From the NCBI GenBank assembly GCA_947063875.1, contig CAMSTY010000028.1, forward strand, positions 1 to 43,607: a stretch of 43,607 bases of DNA, written 5' to 3'. Under the pieces are notes generated by a model. The model searched no databases, was not told the origin of the DNA, and saw nothing but the letters and a program-made list of their open reading frames with translations. This document shows positions 1 through 6,760 of the stretch, in pieces. Origin of the DNA: an uncultured bacterium (lineage in GTDB: Bacteria; Bacillota; Clostridia; Lachnospirales; Lachnospiraceae). Positions within the stretch are counted from its first letter, which is position 1. Each line of letters starts with the position of its first letter. The position numbers and the translations under genes are program-made.

Positions 1-70
1 CAGCAAAAAAATTCATTTTCTCTTCTTGATTAAAACGGTCAACAATATTCTTTAATTCCTCCGAAACCAT
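1..70 (-). CDS. Start of an unidentified gene, cut by window edge
   Basis: Only the first 23 codons are inside the window, beginning MVSEELKNIVDRFNQEE. The ATG at 70 is preceded by a GGAG ribosome-binding site eight bases away, and a TATACT -10-like hexamer lies just upstream, so this looks like a genuine gene start. The visible part is charged and helix-forming; no family can be assigned. It lies 45 bp downstream of the truncated gene remnant and may belong to the same mobile or accessory region. Confidence 0.5.
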   Translation of the reverse strand, partial: MVSEELKNIVDRFNQEEKMNFFA

Positions 71-115
71 ATATCTTACTCCAATCTATAGTATAATCAT
101 CAAATCGCCTTTTCC

Positions 116-307
116 TTAATGGCATATTTTTTCCGAAACTTCATACCCGTATTTTGTTAATTGAAATATTTCGTTTTTATATCCAACTGCAACAGCCAGC
201 TTATTACTTTTCAGTTCATCCAGAGCAGCCTTCCATACGGCAACATCTTTTCCTACTACAATATATTTATGGTTAATACCCCTTACAGCCAGTAAGGAAT
301 TACCCAT
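116..307 (-). pseudogene. C-terminal remnant of an unknown gene truncated beside an IS110 element
   Basis: A 63-codon frame from an ATG at 307 encodes a small basic protein ending in IFQLTKYGYEVSEK. That pattern resembles the wing and last helix of a winged-helix domain, as found at the end of many small accessory-region proteins. The ATG has no ribosome-binding site, and the same frame stays open upstream to a TGA at about 386-388. This fits a longer gene whose 5' part has been lost where the IS110 element begins. No matching 5' part is visible on the far side of the element. Function unknown. Confidence 0.4.
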
Positions 308-389
308 CTTGTTGCTTAAGCTGTTAGAATGAGTAAGGCAATAGGTCTGGCCATTCCTTTCCAGGACTTTACGTCCGAAAAATAGTCAG

Positions 390-522
390 CCAACCCTCAT
401 TCGCAGCATTCGTTTTACGCAGGTTGAACCCTTAGACGTTCGTGTGATACCCAGTAGATTGAATAGGCAATGAGCAAATCTGGTATTGACCATTGCTATT
501 TCATTGTAAAGGAGTATCTGTT
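390..522 (+). ncRNA. Possible IS110 bridge RNA (5' non-coding end)
   Basis: IS110-group elements (IS621 is the studied example) transcribe a structured bridge RNA from the non-coding end upstream of the recombinase; its loops pair with target and donor DNA. Here 130-200 bp of non-coding sequence precedes the transposase. Local pairings are visible: GCAATG at 467-472 with CATTGC at 491-496, GGAC at 364-367 with GTCC at 373-376, and GAATGAG at 327-333 with CTCATTC at 396-402. The left boundary is uncertain: the open frame of the neighbouring gene remnant argues for about 390, the last two pairings for about 327. No homology search was possible. Confidence 0.35.
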
Positions 523-1739
523 ATGAACGCTGTTGGTGTTGATGTTTCCAAAGGCAAGAGCACGGTTACCATCCGAAAGCCCGGTGACGTTGTCCTGATG
601 CCTCCCCGCGACATTCCCCATACCCAGCCCCAAATCAATGCCCTGATTGAGCTGATCAGGGGCCTGGACGGGGAAACAAAGGTCTGCATGGAGCACACCG
701 GACGGTACTACGAACCAGTCGCCACCTGGCTTTCTGACGCCGGTATCTTTGTCAGCGCCGTAAACCCCATCCTCATCAAGGACTTCGGGGACGATTCCCT
801 GCGCTCTCCAAAGACCGACAAGGCCGATCCCAAAAAAATCGCACGCTATACTCTTGACCGCTGGGCAAAATTGAAGCAATATGGATGTATGGATAAAACA
901 CGCAACCAATTAAAAACCATGAACTGGCAGTTCGGCTTCTATATGGACCAGAAAACTGCCATGAAAAACAATCTCATTGCCCTCCTTGACCAAACCTATC
1001 CCGGCGCCAATGACTTCTTTGACAGTCCCGCACGCAGCGATGGCAGCCAGAAGTGGGTGGATTTCATCCATACCTACTGGCATGTGGATTGTATCCGCTC
1101 CAAGTCGCTGGAGGCATTTACCCAGCATTACCAGGACCGGTGCAAGCGCAAAGGCTACAATTTCAGTGCCCAAAAAGCAGAGAAAATCTATCAGCTCTCC
1201 TCTGACCTGATCGCCGTATTCCCCAAGGATGCCAACACCAGGATGCTCATCCGGCAGGCTGTGGCAATGCTGAATACCGCCTCTGCAACCGTGGAATCCC
1301 TCCGTCTGGAAATGGATAAGGCGGCTTCCACTCTGCCGGAATACCCTGTTGTCATGGCAATGAACGGCGTCGGCCCTACCCTCGGCCCCAGCCCATGGCT
1401 GAGATCGGGGATGTGACACGGTTCACACACCGCGGGGCGCTGACTGCTTTCGCAGGCGTTGACCCCGGTAAGGACGATTCCGGACAGCGCGTCCGTAAAA
1501 GTATGCCTGCCACAAAGAAAGGATCCCCATACTTACGCAAAACCCTCTTCCAGATCATGGATGGGCTCATCAAGCGTTCCCCCTCTGACGATCCCGTTTA
1601 TGCCTTTATGGACAAGAAGCGGGCCCAGGGCAAGCCTTATTACGTTTACATGACTGCCGGCGCGAACAAGTTTCTCCGTATTTATTATGGGCGGGTAAAA
1701 GAGTACATGGCCTCCCTCGAAACCCCACAGCAGCAATAG
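523..1739 (+). pseudogene. IS110-family transposase (DEDD recombinase), frameshifted
   Basis: The start at 523 follows AAAGGAG by eight bases. The N-terminal half shows the RuvC-like DEDD fold of this family: Asp in VGVDVSKGKS, Glu in CMEHTGRYYEP and two Asp in KTDKADPKKIARY. The C-terminal half has the Transposase_20 signature (MNGVGP, then FAGVDPGKDDSG and KKGSPYLRK, which should hold the catalytic serine). The first frame runs to a TGA at 1414-1416 and the second continues from about 1395. One extra C in the CCCC run near 1385 would restore GPQPMAEIG across the junction. So this is a one-base deletion: a real inactivating mutation, a homopolymer sequencing error or, less likely, programmed frameshifting. 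Joined length would be about 405 residues, normal for the family. Confidence 0.85.
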
Positions 1740-1769
1740 GTATATACCTATCAGAAAGGAGGGCTCCTT

Positions 1770-1982
1770 ATGAGGGACTGGATAGACTCCATACAAGCCC
1801 GTACCCAAGCCCAGGCAAAATACGACAAAAACAACACGATCGGCTTTTATATGAAGCTGAGCATCCATACGGATTTAGACATCATCCGCTGGCTTTGGAA
1901 GCAGCCGTCAAAGCAGGGAGCGGTTAAAAAACTCATCCGGGAAGAGATCTCCAGGAAGAAATCAAAAGATTCCCTGTCCTGA
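1770..1982 (+). CDS. Small protein downstream of IS110 transposase, possible RHH-like regulator
   Basis: This 70-residue gene starts 30 bp after the transposase stop with a strong AAAGGAGG site (1755-1763), on the same strand. It opens with a basic helix rich in Ala, Gln, Lys and Tyr. A strand-helix stretch around FYMKLSIHTDLDIIRWL and a helix KQGAVKKLIREEI follow. The layout resembles short ribbon-helix-helix-like proteins common in Firmicutes mobile DNA (AQAKY, then a Thr-Asp-x-Asp-Ile turn, then KQGxxKxLIR). That link is from memory of the pattern, not a search. It could be an accessory gene of the element or a resident gene left downstream of it. Confidence 0.6.
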   Translation: MRDWIDSIQARTQAQAKYDKNNTIGFYMKLSIHTDLDIIRWLWKQPSKQGAVKKLIREEISRKKSKDSLS

Positions 1983-2009
1983 TCGGTCTCCTAATATTTC
2001 TGTTCCCAC

Positions 2010-2038
2010 AGGCCGGCGCCCTACGGTGGCCTTATTTT
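2010..2038 (+). terminator. Possible terminator after the IS110 small gene
   Basis: AGGCC (2010-2014) pairs with GGCCT (2028-2032) around a GC-rich loop, followed by TATTTTGG. It is placed to end transcripts from the transposase and small gene. The stem is short and the T-run interrupted, so this is a modest candidate. Confidence 0.35.
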
Positions 2039-2168
2039 GGTGCCTTTCATTCAACCTGTATAAAATTTTCAAAGTTCACAAATTTCTACTTGACTTTTTC
2101 TTTGCAGACTATTTTAGGTGTTCGGTTAAACTTAAAAATCCTCGCAAAGTGCGTAAACTCATGGACTT

Positions 2169-3569
2169 CTACGAATCCTTCCTTTGTAGACAACATGCGA
2201 CTTCCACATGCACCGTCCCACAAAACATATCACAACATCTCACCCGCCTCACCTCATACCCTCTATCACACAAATACCGCAAATCTCTAGCCAATGTCGC
2301 AGAATCACAGCTTACATAAACAACCCGTTTTGGCGCCATCCTCACAATTGTATCCAAGCACCTCTCATCGCAACCCTTCCTTGGCGGATCTACCACAACC
2401 ACATCCGCACGGATATTATTTTTCTCATATTGCTCTGGCAGCACCTGCTCTGCCTCTCCCACAAAAAACTCCACATTTGTAATCCCGTTCAGCGCGGCAT
2501 TTGCACGCGCATCCTCAATCGCCTGCGGTACGATTTCCACCCCGCAGACCTTTTGGGCCCGCTGTGCCAGAAACAAAGAAATGGTCCCGATTCCGCAATA
2601 CAAATCCCACACGGTCTCCACGCCGGTCAGTCCGGCATACTCCAATGCAGTCTCATACAGACGCTCTGTCTGAACCGGGTTCACCTGATAAAAGGATAAC
2701 GGGGAGAGTCGGTAGCAGATCCCGCCAATATCATCCACAATGCTTCCTGATCCATATAAATTTACAATCTCTGTCCCCAGTATCACATTTGTTCTCTCTC
2801 TGTTAATGCTGCACACAACCGTTGTGATTTTTTCTCCTGCGGAATCATCAAATAATTTCAATAGCTGTTTTACCAGAATGTCGGAAGATCTCAATTCTTT
2901 TATCTCTCCGTTAAGCACCAGGCACACCAGAATCTGTCCGCTCTTAAATCCTTTCCGGATCAATACATGACGCACCAGGCCTCTATGTGTTTCTTCTTCG
3001 TAGGGCGCAATACCAAATTCTTCCATATGGCTGCGGATACACGCCAAAATCCGCGCGTTTTCCGGCACTCCCAGCAGGCAGTCTTCATTTTCGATAATCG
3101 TATGCGTTCTGCCCGCATAAAATCCGGTAATCACTTTTCCCTCTTTATTCCTTCCAAACGGAAATTGTGCCTTATTGCGGTAACGCCAGGGATTTTCCAT
3201 GCCGATTATCGGCTCAAGACATTCCTCGCAATCCACCCCGCCAATCCTAAGCAGATTATTCTTCACTTTATTTTCTTTAAACCGTAACTGTTCCGCATAA
3301 CTCATCGCCTGCAGCTGACACCCTCCGCAGCTGCGCGCTACCGGGCAACGCGGAGTAACGCGGTTCGGTGATGGTTCCAGGACCCGCATCAGACGCGCGA
3401 AACCATAAGACTTTTTTACCTTCATCACCTTTGCTTCCACCAAATCCCCAATGATTGCATCTTTGACAAACCAGGTAAAGCCATCTGCTTTTCCGATTCC
3501 TTCTCCGGTATCGCTCATATCCACAATTCTTACCTGAAATAATTCATTTTTCTCTCGTTTCTTGTCCAT
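2169..3569 (-). CDS. rlmD: 23S rRNA (uracil-C5)-methyltransferase RlmD/RumA family
   Basis: SAM-dependent enzyme that makes 5-methyluridine in 23S rRNA (U1939 in the E. coli family; some Firmicutes enzymes also modify U747). The 466 residues show an N-terminal TRAM RNA-binding domain (about 8-70), the cysteine cluster CPVARSCGGC that holds a 4Fe-4S centre, the SAM loop DLYCGIGTISL, the DPPRKGCDE motif and the catalytic cysteine in YVSCDSATLARDL. The start at 3569 follows a GGAGGAG site. The last residues (CCLQRKDS) are followed directly by the accessory DNA containing the IS110 element. The 3' end of rumA/rlmD genes is a known integration site for mobile elements in Firmicutes, so it may mark an attachment site; no duplicate core was found. 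Confidence 0.93.
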   Translation of the reverse strand: MDKKREKNELFQVRIVDMSDTGEGIGKADGFTWFVKDAIIGDLVEAKVMKVKKSYGFARLMRVLEPSPNRVTPRCPVARSCGGCQLQAMSYAEQLRFKENKVKNNLLRIGGVDCEECLEPIIGMENPWRYRNKAQFPFGRNKEGKVITGFYAGRTHTIIENEDCLLGVPENARILACIRSHMEEFGIAPYEEETHRGLVRHVLIRKGFKSGQILVCLVLNGEIKELRSSDILVKQLLKLFDDSAGEKITTVVCSINRERTNVILGTEIVNLYGSGSIVDDIGGICYRLSPLSFYQVNPVQTERLYETALEYAGLTGVETVWDLYCGIGTISLFLAQRAQKVCGVEIVPQAIEDARANAALNGITNVEFFVGEAEQVLPEQYEKNNIRADVVVVDPPRKGCDERCLDTIVRMAPKRVVYVSCDSATLARDLRYLCDRGYEVRRVRCCDMFCGTVHVEVACCLQRKDS

Positions 3570-3587
3570 ACTCTCCTCCGCTCAAAG

Positions 3588-3628
3588 CGTGTCTGAAATT
3601 TCATTCCTGGCATCTGCATACCCAGCCT
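3588..3628. repeat. Degenerate half copy of the palindromic element at 6370-6521
   Basis: The stretch beginning GTGTCTGAAATTTCATTCC and running on to CATCTGCATACCCAG matches, with a few substitutions, the left end of the long palindrome (GTGTTTGAAAATTCATTCC then CATCTGCACGCCCCA). Only about 40 bp align here and no right arm is present. It lies just upstream of rlmD. Confidence 0.55.
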
Positions 3629-3755
3629 TATCAGCTGCAAGACGGTATCCCTTCTTCCCGCACAACTGCTCATTCACAAAATTCTGTCAATTTCTTCCAA
3701 AAAACGTTATATTTTCTTCTTTTAATTTCGATTTCTTTTAGAAAACGCACAAACT

Positions 3756-3784
3756 TTAGACACATTTTTCTAGTATTATATAAC
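3756..3784 (+). promoter_or_regulatory. Predicted sigma-A promoter for the RNA at 3789-3992
   Basis: TTAGAC (3756-3761), 17 bases, then TATAAC (3779-3784). The -10 is one mismatch from consensus; the -35 is weak. No protein gene starts downstream on this strand, but a run of hairpins and a terminator do. Confidence 0.4.
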
Positions 3785-3788
3785 CATG

Positions 3789-3992
3789 ATGCAAGACAGA
3801 AACAAACGCTAAACCATTTATAATTCCTTGCATTACATATAGAACCCGGTGGCAAAACAGCGCGCAACCGTTGCCGGGTTCGTCTAACAAGTAGTCGTTC
3901 CTTCGGGAACGCTTTACATAGATAAACATACACCATACTTTAATATGGGTACCTCCTAAAAAAGAGCTGCCGCAAAATGCGGCAGTTCCTTT
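3789..3992 (+). ncRNA. Candidate structured non-coding RNA, family not recognised
   Basis: About 200 nt between a promoter-like site and an intrinsic terminator, with no convincing reading frame on either strand. Successive helices: ATGCAAG (3789-3795) with CTTGCAT (3827-3833); GAACCC (3842-3847) with GGGTTC (3876-3881), extended inside by GGCAA (3851-3855) with TTGCC (3871-3875); CGTTCC (3896-3901) with GGAACG (3906-3911) closed by a stable TTCG tetraloop; and CATA/TATG near 3934-3947. It ends in the CTGCCGC/GCGGCAG terminator. Row-of-hairpins layout and size argue against tRNA, SRP RNA or RNase P; raiA-type RNAs, 6S RNA or a new class remain possible. On the minus strand the same sequence could instead be part of an rlmD leader. 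Confidence 0.5.
3955..3990. terminator. Bidirectional intrinsic terminator
   Basis: Seven-bp perfect stem CTGCCGC (3967-3973) and GCGGCAG (3979-3985) with an AAAAT loop. The minus-strand reading is followed by a T-rich run (3954-3963), suiting the end of the yhaM gene at 4008. The plus-strand reading is followed by TTCCTTTTC, suiting the RNA candidate. Confidence 0.8.
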
Positions 3993-4007
3993 TCTCCTTT
4001 TATCTGT

Positions 4008-4955
4008 TCACTCTTCTGTTGTTTTTCGGATATTCGTCTCCAGCAGGCGGTTATATCCCAACCATCCGGTATTGCTGCCGGCTCCCCGCAAGGCTTCAAT
4101 CATAGTCTCCATCTTGGCATCTGTATTATCGGCAAAGTTCAAGGCCAGGGCTTCTAAAATCGCTGGTTTTTTCGGTGAGCCATATTCTAACTCTCCGTGA
4201 TGCGCCAGAATGCAATGCTTCAGTTCCGCCGCCAGCCTTCCGGGAAATCCCGGTATTGTGCGTATCCGGTCACTAATCATCTCGGTTCCGATTACAATAT
4301 GCCCTAAAAGCTGACCGTCATCCGTATAATCATTCTCCGGAAATGCGGACAACTCCTGCGTTTTCCCAATGTCATGAAAAATAGCAGCCGTCAGCAGGAG
4401 ATCCCGGTTCAATATCGGATAAGCTTCGGCAAAGTACTCGCACATCTTTGCCACACTCAAAGTATGCTCCAAAAGACCGCCCACAAACCCATGATGAACA
4501 CTTTTAGCAGCGCTATGGAACCGGAATGCTTTGATAAAAGCCTCATCTTCCACAAAATAACTGTCCACCAGCTTTTTTAAATGCGGATTTTTAATACTGG
4601 CGATGAGCGCCAGCAGGCTTTTATACATCTCGTCCACATCCCTGGTGGATACCGGCAAATAATCTTCCGGTACGTATTCCCCCTCGTCTGCCCTTCGGAT
4701 TCGCTCTATATTCAATTGGTTCGCGCCCATAAAGACACTCACGTCGCCATCGATCCGTACATAGTCCATTGCCTCAAATGTCCCGACGCCGGGAGAATTC
4801 AAGTTCCATATCTTCGCATCCACTGTCCCGGTTCTGTCCTGCAGCATCAGCCGCCCATATTCTTTTCCCGTTTTCGTGAGCGCAATCTGTTTGCTCTTGC
4901 ACAGATAAACCTCCGAAATCCGCATCCCTTCCCTCAAGCTGTCAATATACTTCAT
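4008..4955 (-). CDS. yhaM: YhaM-type 3'-5' exoribonuclease (OB fold plus HD domain)
   Basis: A 315-residue protein with an N-terminal OB-fold nucleic-acid-binding domain (about 5-85) and a C-terminal HD metal-dependent phosphohydrolase domain. The HD residues are visible as the His in HHGFVGGLLEHT, then IFHDIGKT and ILAHHGELEYGSPKKP. YhaM in Bacillus and relatives is a cytoplasmic 3'-5' exoribonuclease that trims RNA and single-stranded DNA. I chose ATG 4955 (MKYIDSLREG) because it has an AAGGGAGAGAAAAGGG purine-rich site and matches the usual start; an in-frame ATG at 4985 has a poor site. It follows the HtrA-like gene closely and is probably co-transcribed from the promoter at 6580-6608. 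Confidence 0.85.
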   Translation of the reverse strand: MKYIDSLREGMRISEVYLCKSKQIALTKTGKEYGRLMLQDRTGTVDAKIWNLNSPGVGTFEAMDYVRIDGDVSVFMGANQLNIERIRRADEGEYVPEDYLPVSTRDVDEMYKSLLALIASIKNPHLKKLVDSYFVEDEAFIKAFRFHSAAKSVHHGFVGGLLEHTLSVAKMCEYFAEAYPILNRDLLLTAAIFHDIGKTQELSAFPENDYTDDGQLLGHIVIGTEMISDRIRTIPGFPGRLAAELKHCILAHHGELEYGSPKKPAILEALALNFADNTDAKMETMIEALRGAGSNTGWLGYNRLLETNIRKTTEE

Positions 4956-4994
4956 GCTAATATCCCTTTTCTCTCCCTTTGTCATGTTATAATC

Positions 4995-6332
4995 TCATCT
5001 TGCCCCTACTGTCACCTGAAACTCTAGCTCTGCATATTGATCCCTGCCGTTGCGCTGCACCACCACATGAATCAATCTGCCGCATTCCAGATTGTCTACC
5101 GTATTTTGAAAATCCTTCATCGTCATGATCTCTCTGCCGTCAATGTGTGTAATGATATCTCCGTTCTGAATCCCGGCATTATATGCCGGCCGTTCCGTCA
5201 CGGAGTTGAGTACATAAATGCCATTCGGCAGGCCCTGTGCTGCCATGGATTCCGATACCTCCTGCCCTTCGATGCCAAAGCATGGCGCCGCCAGGCCATT
5301 GGTCAGGTTTTCCAAAATTCCTTTATAATCAGAAATTCCCATTACCATGGCCATATTGCTGTTTTCCGCATCCAGATCCGGCGGCATCACCCAGCCAATC
5401 AACTCCCCGGAAGTATTCACCAAAAATGTCCCCTTCCCCGCATCCGCACTGATCCGGGTATAAAACATCCGCGTAATCTGATCCACCATCTGCGCATTTT
5501 TGTCAACATAAGAGACAAAACCATAATCCACGGAACGAGCCATGCCGGATGGACTGCCCACCGCTACAATCAAATCTCCCTCCCGGACCAGATAAGAGTT
5601 CCCCAATACCAAAGGCAGCACATCCTTTTTCGTGCTCTCCTCCAGCGTGCCGACATCCACGCTCACAACTGCCATGCCGGATATGGTATCCTGCTGCTTA
5701 ATCCGTCCATCCACTTCCGTGCCGTCTGCAAACATCACCTTGATGGAATCTGCCCGCTGCACTGCCGCCTCCGGTGTCAGAATCAAAAACTCCTGCGCAG
5801 TCGAGGCAATCACTACCCCGGCATACAATCCCGTCGTCTCTACCGGATTATCAAACCAGTCCACCTCCTGCTGTACAGAATGCAAAACCACAATGCCCTT
5901 CGACACCGCCTGCACCTGCAAACGCAGGCTGGAAAACAGTTCATTGAGATCTCCCACCGTATAGCGGTAATTGTCCATGGCGTTCCGAACCACTTTTTCC
6001 ACAGACTCCCCTTCCGGCGCTGCCGCAGCTTCCGTTTCTCTCTGCGCCACGGTTTCTTCAGGCGTCTCACTCTCAGATGTCGACTCCAGCAGTTCATCCT
6101 TGGGAATGGAGATTTTAGATTCCTCCGTCTCCGCCTCCCCCAAACGCCTTGCCATCAATGGCTGGGAAACAGCAAAACTCACCCCTGCCACCCCTCCGAA
6201 CAAAGCAGCAGCCAATAAAAGCAGCAATCCCCGGCGGAACAGTTCCCCTCTCGTCAATGGCCTCTTTACAATCTTCTCCGTGATAAAACGTCTCTTCTCC
6301 GGCTCTCTTTTTGGATCATGTGCTTCCGGCAT
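4995..6332 (-). CDS. Membrane-anchored HtrA/DegP-like protein with PDZ domain, catalytic triad lost
   Basis: 445 residues: a basic cytoplasmic N-terminus, one transmembrane helix (about 33-55), an acidic Ser/Glu-rich linker (65-110), a trypsin-like HtrA domain (about 140-345) and a C-terminal PDZ domain (about 350-443; PAYNAGIQNGDIITHIDGR). The fold is recognisable from IVAVGSPSGMARSVDYGFVS and LVNTSGELIG. The triad is gone: the His position reads LTPEAA (about E188), the Asp position ISGMAVV (about G219), and the GNSGG serine loop reads AGKGTF (about K300). So this is probably a non-proteolytic scaffold or sensor at the outer face of the membrane that binds C-terminal peptides through PDZ. 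ATG 6332 follows GAGGAGG. It shares a transcript with yhaM; any functional link is unknown. Confidence 0.8.
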   Translation of the reverse strand: MPEAHDPKREPEKRRFITEKIVKRPLTRGELFRRGLLLLLAAALFGGVAGVSFAVSQPLMARRLGEAETEESKISIPKDELLESTSESETPEETVAQRETEAAAAPEGESVEKVVRNAMDNYRYTVGDLNELFSSLRLQVQAVSKGIVVLHSVQQEVDWFDNPVETTGLYAGVVIASTAQEFLILTPEAAVQRADSIKVMFADGTEVDGRIKQQDTISGMAVVSVDVGTLEESTKKDVLPLVLGNSYLVREGDLIVAVGSPSGMARSVDYGFVSYVDKNAQMVDQITRMFYTRISADAGKGTFLVNTSGELIGWVMPPDLDAENSNMAMVMGISDYKGILENLTNGLAAPCFGIEGQEVSESMAAQGLPNGIYVLNSVTERPAYNAGIQNGDIITHIDGREIMTMKDFQNTVDNLECGRLIHVVVQRNGRDQYAELEFQVTVGAR

Positions 6333-6369
6333 TCCCGACCTCCTCTTTACGTACCATTCCTGCTAGAGT

Positions 6370-6521
6370 GTGTTTGAAAATTCATTCCCGCCATCTGCAC
6401 GCCCCACTTTGCGGAATATTTGGCCCAAATCCACTTAACGTAGTCCACTACACCGCGTTCATTTGAGCTAAATATTCCGCAAACTGTGACGCACAGCTGA
6501 CGGAAAGCAGTTTTCAAACAC
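6370..6521. repeat. 152-bp imperfect palindrome (MITE- or REP-like element)
   Basis: The outer arms GTGTTTGAAAA (6370-6380) and TTTTCAAACAC (6511-6521) are exact inverted repeats. The 14-bp arms 6408-6421 and 6470-6483 are also exact. At the exact centre (6445/6446) lies GTAGT-CC-ACTAC. All pairs share one centre of symmetry. It contains no gene and sits in the predicted leader of the HtrA-like transcript, where the RNA would fold into one very long hairpin. A related half copy lies at 3588-3628, so this is a dispersed repeat family. Confidence 0.8.
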
Positions 6522-6579
6522 GCCCCAGGCAGGAACCACACCCACAACATCAAATATCCCCCCAAAAAGACTTACCACT

Positions 6580-6608
6580 ATTATAAGGTTCTTCCAGCAA
6601 ATGTGCAA
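6580..6608 (-). promoter_or_regulatory. Sigma-A promoter for the HtrA-like and yhaM genes
   Basis: On the minus strand, TTGCAC (6603-6608), 17 bases, then a perfect TATAAT (6580-6585). Transcription would start near 6573, giving a leader of about 240 nt that contains the whole 152-bp palindrome. Confidence 0.65.
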
Positions 6609-6639
6609 GAAAAACTTCATTTCATCCAAAAGCGAGGAC

Positions 6640-6668
6640 TTTCCCATCATGCCAAAATATGATATACT
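6640..6668 (+). promoter_or_regulatory. Weak candidate promoter for mutS2
   Basis: TTTCCC (6640-6645), 17 bases, TATACT (6663-6668), about 95 bp before the mutS2 start. The -10 is good; the -35 is poor. Confidence 0.3.
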
Positions 6669-6760
6669 GAGTAAAATGCAGGCCTAAATCCCACTTCGGC
6701 TGCCAAAAGATATATTCCATATATTGACGCTATATCAAAATTATTTTATGAGGAAAATCC

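Larger units (their letters stand above)
390..2040 (+). mobile_element. IS110-family insertion sequence (ends approximate)
   Basis: The element is defined by its transposase and by the non-coding leader in front of it. Members of this family lack long terminal inverted repeats and usually make no target duplication, and none is seen, so the ends cannot be fixed from one copy. The left end lies between about 310 and 400. The right end is after the transposase stop at 1739 and may include the small gene at 1770-1982 and the hairpin at 2010-2038. The transposase frame is broken, so this copy may not move by itself. Confidence 0.6.

Noticed and set aside
3670-3936. 88-codon minus-strand frame between rlmD and yhaM
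   Set aside because: The ribosome-binding-like AGGAGGT is about 14 bases from the ATG, the product has no domain-like pattern, and the sequence is dominated by RNA hairpins with a plus-strand promoter and terminator.
5037-6218. 393-codon plus-strand frame opposite the HtrA-like gene
   Set aside because: It is an antisense shadow: composition is His/Arg/Ile-rich and lacks a domain pattern, while the opposite strand has a clear TM, protease-like and PDZ protein.
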